Source: DATMTS01 sp035564555 (GTDB lineage: Bacteria; Actinomycetota; Actinomycetes; Actinomycetales; Microbacteriaceae). From it: a stretch of DNA of 64,000 bases. The translations under genes and the position numbers were made by a program. Positions 59,101-64,000 of the stretch are shown here, in pieces. The stretch's first letter is position 1, and the number at the start of each line of letters is the position of its first letter. The stretch spans positions 62,001 through 126,000 of the forward strand of contig DATMTS010000055.1 of the NCBI GenBank assembly GCA_035564555.1. The letters are read 5' to 3'. The notes beneath the pieces are model-generated. The model ran no database searches, was not told the DNA's origin, and saw only the letters and a list, made by a program, of their open reading frames with translations.

Positions 59101-60798
59101 ATGGCACACACGACGATCGAGCAGGCGCCGGCGACCCGGCCCGTGCCGATCGACGCGCTCGTGCCGCTCGCGCCGCCCGAACGGTCCGCTGCCTCCCGGC
59201 TCCGGCCGACGGCAGGGCCGCAACCGCTGTGGCGGCTCGGCGGTCCGCTGGCACTGGTCTTCGGCATCCTCGCCACGCTCGTCTCGTTCGCGGGTTCCTG
59301 GATCCCGTCGCTCTGGGGCGACGAGGCGGCCAGCGCACTGTCGGCGCAGCGTCCGCTGCCGTCGCTGTTCATGATGCTCGGCCATGTGGATGCCGTGCAC
59401 GGCACCTACTACCTGGGGCTGCACGCCTGGGTGCGGGTCTTCGGCGCGAGCCCGCTGAGCATCCGTGCGCCGAGCGCCATCGCCGTCGGCATCGCCGCAG
59501 CCGCTGTCGTGTTGATCTGCGCACGGCTCGGGTCGCGCCGTCTCGCCGTCATCGCGGGCGTCGTCGCCGTCGTGCTCCCGCGGATGACCTACGCAGGCGA
59601 GGAGGCGCGATCGTTCGCGTTCGACGCGGCGGTCGCCGCGACGCTGACCCTGCTGCTCGTGGAACTGCTGGCGCGATCGGGCCGGCCGCGGTGGCTGTGG
59701 CTCGCATACTGCGTCGGCCTGTGTCTGGGCTGCTACCTGTTCCTCTACGTCGCATTGATCGCCTTGGCACATGTCGTCGTGCTCGCTCTCGTGCGGCCGC
59801 CGCGACGGTTCTTCGCGGCGTGGGCGGCGGCGACGGCGGTCGCCTTGATCGCGGCGACCCCGGTGGCGGCCTGGGCATTCCTCGAACGGGCGCAGATCGC
59901 GTACCTCGCCCGCGAGCCGCAGGTCACGGCGCAATCGATCCTGGTCTGGCTGTGGTTCGGCAATGGATGGTTCGCCGCGGTCGGGTGGACCCTGATGGCC
60001 GCTGGCGTCGGGCTCGCCGCGATGGCGTGGTGGCGAGCCGGAGGGTCGGCAAGGGCGAAGCCGCCCATGGTCGAAGTCGTCGCGCTCTGCTGGCTGGCGT
60101 TTCCGACCCTGCTGCTGGTGGCCAGCAGTGGGGTCGAGCACGATTTCACGGCGCGCTACCTCACCTTCTGCGCTCCTGCGGCGGCGATCCTGATCGCGTG
60201 CGGCATCGATCGGCTGGCACGGCTGTGCCCACCCGCGATGTTCGCTCCGGCGAAGGGGCGATCGCGGCTCGCGGTGGCGGCGATCGTGACGGCCGGCGTC
60301 GTCGCATCCGCATTGCCTGTTTACGTGGCGCAGCGTGAGCCGTACGCCAAGAACGACAGCGACTGGGCGGCGATCGCCGCCACGGTGCACGCGTACGCCC
60401 GGGCCGGCGACGCCATCGCGTTCGATGACTCCACGCGACCGTCACGTCGCACCCGGCTGGCGATGGACACCTACCCGTCGTCGTTCGCAGGCCTGCGCGA
60501 CCTCATGCTCGAGAGGCCGTATGCCCGCAACACGACGTGGCACGACGCAGACCTCAGCATGCCGCAGGCGGTCGCCGAAGGGCGGCTGCACGACGTGCAG
60601 CGACTGTGGCTGGTCGAGTACGCTCTGCCGGGGCACATCGATACATGGGGACTTCCGACTCTGCACGCCGAGGGCTTCCACATCGTGCGCCGCTTCACCG
60701 AGCACAGCAGCGTGGTGCTCGAGCTCGAGCGCGGCGCCGCTGCACAACAGAGCGCCGATCGCACCACCGGCGCACAGACGACAAGGAATCAAGCATGA
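59101..60798 (+). CDS. GT39-like membrane glycosyltransferase (copy 2)
   Basis: A 565-residue polytopic protein with about 10-11 hydrophobic segments and a short Pro/Arg-rich cytosolic start. The first luminal loop has the acidic motif LWGDEAAS (Asp74-Glu75), expected for GT-C enzymes, and HVDAVHGTYYL. The long C-terminal part contains no recognised domain. It is the likely donor-lipid-dependent sugar transferase, and copy 1 lies at 40032. The ATG at 59101 has GAGGGG upstream. Translation is coupled to the COG4705-like gene (ATGA). It may glycosylate a surface polymer or lipoprotein made by this block. Confidence 0.82.
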   Translation: MAHTTIEQAPATRPVPIDALVPLAPPERSAASRLRPTAGPQPLWRLGGPLALVFGILATLVSFAGSWIPSLWGDEAASALSAQRPLPSLFMMLGHVDAVHGTYYLGLHAWVRVFGASPLSIRAPSAIAVGIAAAAVVLICARLGSRRLAVIAGVVAVVLPRMTYAGEEARSFAFDAAVAATLTLLLVELLARSGRPRWLWLAYCVGLCLGCYLFLYVALIALAHVVVLALVRPPRRFFAAWAAATAVALIAATPVAAWAFLERAQIAYLAREPQVTAQSILVWLWFGNGWFAAVGWTLMAAGVGLAAMAWWRAGGSARAKPPMVEVVALCWLAFPTLLLVASSGVEHDFTARYLTFCAPAAAILIACGIDRLARLCPPAMFAPAKGRSRLAVAAIVTAGVVASALPVYVAQREPYAKNDSDWAAIAATVHAYARAGDAIAFDDSTRPSRRTRLAMDTYPSSFAGLRDLMLERPYARNTTWHDADLSMPQAVAEGRLHDVQRLWLVEYALPGHIDTWGLPTLHAEGFHIVRRFTEHSSVVLELERGAAAQQSADRTTGAQTTRNQA

Positions 60799-61586
60799 CC
60801 GCACGACAGGCATCCGTCGATCGCACGCAACGCGTGCCCGACCCCGGCCCCTCGTTCTGGGTCATCAAGGGCCTGTCGACGGCAATGGGCGAAGCCGCCT
60901 CGGACTACCTCATCCACGTGATGCCGCCGGTCACGGCCGTGCTGCTCGGCTTCGCGGGATTCGTCATCGCCTTGACCCTGCAGCTACGTCAGCACCGCTA
61001 CGTACGTTGGACCTACTGGTTCGCGGTGGCCATGGTCGGGGTGTTCGGAACGATGGCGGCGGACGTCGTGCACGTCGTGTTCGGCGTTCCTTACGTCGCT
61101 TCATCGCTCTTCTACGCCGCCGTGCTCGCCGCGGTCTTCGGCGTGTGGTGGCTCAGTGAGCGCACCCTGTCGGTGCACGCGATCGACACCCGCAAACGAG
61201 AGCTGTTCTACTGGGCCGCCGTGATCGCGACGTTCGCCATGGGCACGGCCGCGGGCGATTTCGCTGCGATCACACTGCACCTCGGCTACGGAGGCTCGGC
61301 CGCCGTGTTCGCCGTCGTCATCGTCGTTCCCGCGCTCGGATACCGGCTGCTGCGATGGAACGCGGTGTTCGCGTTCTGGTTCGCCTATGTGATCACTCGG
61401 CCGCTCGGGGCATCCCTCGCGGATTGGCTGGGCAAGCCTGCAGGCCTCGGCGGGCTGGGAGTGGGCGATGGAGTCGTTGCGGGCATCCTGCTGCTGGCCA
61501 TGGCGGTGCTGGTGCTCGTCGTGCCGCCTCGGGTGCGTGTCAGCGCAGCAGCGTCGGTTTCAGTCGCACGGGAGCCAGCCAGCTGA
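60795..61586 (+). CDS. COG4705-like integral membrane protein
   Basis: A 263-residue protein with about eight hydrophobic segments made of two related halves: FWVIKGLSTAMGEAASDYL near residue 20 and FYWAAVIATFAMGTAAGDFAAI near 138. It resembles the uncharacterised COG4705 membrane-anchored proteins often found near two-component systems; no enzymatic role is established. AAGGA lies 8 bases before the ATG, and the start overlaps GT39 copy 2. Its last 47 bases overlap the convergent FetB-like gene. Confidence 0.75.
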   Translation: MTARQASVDRTQRVPDPGPSFWVIKGLSTAMGEAASDYLIHVMPPVTAVLLGFAGFVIALTLQLRQHRYVRWTYWFAVAMVGVFGTMAADVVHVVFGVPYVASSLFYAAVLAAVFGVWWLSERTLSVHAIDTRKRELFYWAAVIATFAMGTAAGDFAAITLHLGYGGSAAVFAVVIVVPALGYRLLRWNAVFAFWFAYVITRPLGASLADWLGKPAGLGGLGVGDGVVAGILLLAMAVLVLVVPPRVRVSAAASVSVAREPAS

Positions 61587-62286
61587 CCACCAGCACGGCG
61601 GTGATCGCACCGGCCGCCATGATCGCGGCGAGCACGACGATCTGAAAGCGGCCCGCCTCCAGCGGCGAGACGCCGCCGAAGATCGCTCCCACGAAAGCAC
61701 CCGGCAGGGTCACCAGCCCCGTGGTCTTCGTCTGATCCGTCGACGGGATGAGCGCGGCGTAGACCGACCGTCGCGTCATGTCGTGCGTCGCCTGCCGTGG
61801 CGTGGCCCCGAGTGCGAGCCAGCCCTCGACCTCGTCCCACCGTTCGTGCACGGACTCGAAGAACCGGCGGCCGGCGAGCGTGGCGATGCTCATCGAATTG
61901 CCGATCACGATGCCGCCGATGGCCAGGGCGTAGCGCGGCGAGAATTCGATCGCGCCCGTCGCGAAGACGATCGCGAGCGTTACGACGATGCCGGCCGCCA
62001 TGGCCGAGAACATGAAGGCGGCATGCTGCACCGACCAGCCGATGCGGTGCGTAGCGGTCGAGGCGGCGACGCCGAACATCACCAGCAGCGCCGCTGCGAC
62101 CCAGATCGGGCTGGAGATGACGCCGGTCAGGATGACGCTGATCACGGCGAGCTGAAGGGTTCCACGCAGCACGGCGAGCGCGGGCGCCCAGCGGTGCGGC
62201 GCACGGTACACCCAGAGCACTCCGGTGGCGACGGCGATGAGCAGCGCGATGCCGATCAGGCTGGAAACCAGGGTCGACCACGGCAC
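61540..62286 (-). CDS. fetB: FetB-like ABC permease (UPF0014)
   Basis: A 248-residue membrane protein with about seven hydrophobic segments, matching FetB/YbbM, the permease of an iron exporter in Escherichia coli. Family motifs include ALAIGGIVIGNSMSIATLAG and LPGAFVGAIFGGVSPLEAG. FetB works with an ATPase, FetA, which is not in the window. The GTG at 62286 is chosen although its ribosome site is weak. It overlaps the COG4705-like gene by 47 bases tail to tail. Confidence 0.85.
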   Translation of the reverse strand: MPWSTLVSSLIGIALLIAVATGVLWVYRAPHRWAPALAVLRGTLQLAVISVILTGVISSPIWVAAALLVMFGVAASTATHRIGWSVQHAAFMFSAMAAGIVVTLAIVFATGAIEFSPRYALAIGGIVIGNSMSIATLAGRRFFESVHERWDEVEGWLALGATPRQATHDMTRRSVYAALIPSTDQTKTTGLVTLPGAFVGAIFGGVSPLEAGRFQIVVLAAIMAAGAITAVLVVSWLAPVRLKPTLLR

Positions 62287-62353
62287 TCTGCAACTGTACG
62301 ACGGCTCACGCGAGCCCTCGCCGACGGCCATCGGGAGGGTGCAAGATCGACTC

Positions 62354-63406
62354 ATGGAGCCCAACGCAGCGAACCAGGTCGCCCCCATGCTCGCCAAGGC
62401 GGTCGACGGCGTACCCGAGCCCGACAGCATCCCCGGCGGCCTGAGCTACGAGCCGAAGTGGGACGGCTTTCGCGGCATCGCGTACGTCGACGACGGCTCG
62501 TTCGAACTCGGCAGCCGCGGCGCGAAGCCGCTGACACGGTACTTCCCCGAACTCGCCGCCGCGTTCGCAGAACAGCTCGACACGCCTTGCGTGCTCGACG
62601 GCGAGATCGTGGTGCGCACGGGCGAGCAGGGCCGCGAACGCCTCGACTGGGACGCACTCTCCCAGCGAATCCACCCCGCGGCCAGTCGCATCCGCCTGCT
62701 CTCCGAGCAGACCCCGGCGATGTTCGTGGCCTTCGACCTGCTCGCGCTCGGCGACGAGAGCTACCTGGACGCGCCGTTCCGCGAACGCCGCGCCGCGCTC
62801 GAGAAGCTGGCCGGCGGCATCCGGCACCCGCTGCACATCAGCCAGGTCACCACCGATGTGGAACTCGCCCGCCGGTGGTTGGTGGAGTTCGAAGGCGCGG
62901 GCCTGGACGGCGTGGTCGCCAAGGCGTTGGAGGCGGCCTACGCACCGGGCAAGCGCATCATGCTCAAGGTCAAGCATCACCGCACCGCCGATGTCGTCGC
63001 GATCGGCTATCGCGTGCACAAGAGCGGTTCGGGCGTGGGCTCGCTGCTGCTCGGCCTCTACGACTCGGACGGCGAACTGCGCAGTGTCGGCGGGGTCTCG
63101 GCGTTCAGCGACGAACGGCGACAGGAGTTGGTCGGCGAGCTCGAGCCGCTGACAGAACGGGATGCCTCGGGCGCGCTGGTCACGGGCGCGGGCGAGCGCA
63201 GCCGGTTCTCGTCGGGCAAGGATGTCTCGTTCGTGCGTCTTCGGCCCGACCGGGTGCTCGAGGTGCGCTACGACCAGCTCGAAGGCGACCGATTCAGGCA
63301 CACCGTGCAGTTCGAACGCTGGCGCCCGGATCGTGAGCCGCGCTCCTGCACCTTCGAGCAGCTGGAGAAGCCGATCGCGTACGACCTGTCGCGCGTGCTG
63401 GCCTGA
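62354..63406 (+). CDS. ligC: ATP-dependent DNA ligase, LigC type
   Basis: A 350-residue ligase with the adenylation motif YEPKWDGFR (nucleophile Lys35), then VLDGEIVVR, FVAFDLLAL, GLDGVVAKALEAAY and MLKVKHHRTADVVAIGY. Domain order fits the LigC family, linked to base-excision or gap repair rather than full NHEJ, as no Ku or polymerase domain is present. The C-terminal OB-fold region is complete. The ATG at 62354 has GGGAGG 15 bases upstream, rather far. Confidence 0.93.
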   Translation: MEPNAANQVAPMLAKAVDGVPEPDSIPGGLSYEPKWDGFRGIAYVDDGSFELGSRGAKPLTRYFPELAAAFAEQLDTPCVLDGEIVVRTGEQGRERLDWDALSQRIHPAASRIRLLSEQTPAMFVAFDLLALGDESYLDAPFRERRAALEKLAGGIRHPLHISQVTTDVELARRWLVEFEGAGLDGVVAKALEAAYAPGKRIMLKVKHHRTADVVAIGYRVHKSGSGVGSLLLGLYDSDGELRSVGGVSAFSDERRQELVGELEPLTERDASGALVTGAGERSRFSSGKDVSFVRLRPDRVLEVRYDQLEGDRFRHTVQFERWRPDREPRSCTFEQLEKPIAYDLSRVLA

Positions 63407-63428
63407 AGACTGCTCGCCCTGCGCCAGG

Positions 63429-63947
63429 TCAGGCCGCGCGCCGGGCTCGTATCAGCCGTCGGATCACGGGGAGCCGGCGCAGGTTGGAATAGGGGATCCA
63501 GAACGCGAGACAGCCCCAGAGCACGATCGTCGCGACCCACAGGAACCGCTCCGCGGGCGACCCGGCGTCGACTGCATTGAGGATGGCCAATGGCAACTCG
63601 ACTGCCACGAGCATGAGCATCGCCCAGCTCTTCGACACCGACCTCTCCCGTTTCAGCAGCAACGGCATCCACACCTCTTCGGGAACCGCCTGAGGAACGG
63701 CGCGTTCGCGTATCCAACGGTTCACCATCACGACGACGTCGCGCCCGCCCCACTGCTCCCACGACCACCACAGAGCCAGGATGCCCGTGCCGGCGGCCAC
63801 GATTCCGATCACGACGGCCGGCAGCACGCCGAAGTGTGGGCCGAACAGGCCGCCGGCGAAGACAATCGCCCAGGCCGCGGCGCCAAGCACTCCGGCGCCG
63901 ACGAGCTGCACGACGCCGGCCGTGTCGATGCTCCGTCGCCCGGCCAT
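63429..63947 (-). CDS. Small membrane protein, function unknown
   Basis: A 172-residue protein I do not recognise. About four hydrophobic segments (near residues 13-30, 38-62, 105-122 and 130-150) alternate with charged loops; the loop WEQWGGRDVVVMVNRWIRERAVP is amphipathic and the C-terminus is Arg-rich (RRLPVIRRLIRARRAA). It has no cysteine and no known motif. It is alone, converging with ligC across 22 bases. Confidence 0.75.
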   Translation of the reverse strand: MAGRRSIDTAGVVQLVGAGVLGAAAWAIVFAGGLFGPHFGVLPAVVIGIVAAGTGILALWWSWEQWGGRDVVVMVNRWIRERAVPQAVPEEVWMPLLLKRERSVSKSWAMLMLVAVELPLAILNAVDAGSPAERFLWVATIVLWGCLAFWIPYSNLRRLPVIRRLIRARRAA

Positions 63948-64000
63948 CAGTCCTCCGGATGCCGCGCGCGGCTGGGTTGCACGCGCGGCGGCTCGCCCGG

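Noticed and set aside
61468..63336. A 622-codon plus-strand open frame across FetB-like and ligC genes
   Set aside because: It is low-complexity Arg/Gly-rich and crosses two genes with firm family motifs in other frames.

Overview
The window reads as chromosomal DNA of a high-GC actinobacterium, most likely a member of the Microbacteriaceae. The grounds are roughly 68% G+C codon usage, frequent GTG starts, many 4-bp start/stop overlaps, a HspR-type HAIR element before clpB, a DtxR/IdeR-like box before a ZIP transporter, and a strong excess of the word GGATGCC/GGCATCC. This is inference from sequence style, not a database match. I see no rRNA, tRNA, CRISPR array, phage or insertion sequence.

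Layout. 1-4.8 kb: a truncated flavoprotein oxidoreductase, a threonine-aldolase-like lyase, a gene-poor stretch with one small gene, a nitroreductase and an acetyltransferase. 4.8-12.6 kb: a mannitol phosphotransferase locus, six overlapping genes (orphan IIB, HPr, EI, mannitol IICB, mannitol IIA, mannitol-1-phosphate dehydrogenase) opposite an MtlR-type activator; tandem 30-bp-spaced repeats lie between them. 12.6-18.1 kb: a TetR/MFS efflux pair with a clear operator, a quinone-oxidoreductase-like enzyme, a ZIP metal transporter and a secreted alpha-galactosidase. 18.2-25.8 kb: a teichoic-acid-type polymerase fused to a glycosyltransferase, an FUSC membrane protein, an asparagine-type permease and a ClpB without N-domain. 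25.9-29.7 kb: SDR, TetR, MFS exporter, tautomerase-like protein, acetyltransferase.

29.8-35.8 kb: an L-arabinose-type locus (araD, chvE, mmsA, mmsB) under a LacI regulator, with a matching operator on the araD promoter. 35.9-40 kb: a secreted inhibitor-like protein divergent from an ECF sigma/anti-sigma pair, a 32-residue peptide gene with a structured leader, then a TetR gene divergent from an NTF2-like/NmrA-like pair. 40-48.2 kb: a GT39-like membrane glycosyltransferase, then a second carbohydrate ABC operon (SDR, binding protein, two permeases, polyol dehydrogenase) divergent from an AraC regulator. 48.3-52.6 kb: an exported M15-like protein, a small Smr protein, an acyl-CoA dehydrogenase, a repeat island and an isochorismatase-like protein.

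52.6-61.6 kb is an envelope and signalling block: a GT2-GtrA protein, two consecutive two-component systems with an LspA-like peptidase and a PAP2 phosphatase between them, a second GT39-like protein and a COG4705-like membrane protein. Dyads built on GTCTGA/TCAGAC precede both GT39-like genes. The window closes with a FetB-like permease, a LigC-type DNA ligase and a small membrane protein. The main themes are sugar and polyol uptake with dedicated local regulators, and envelope polymer or lipid chemistry under two-component control.
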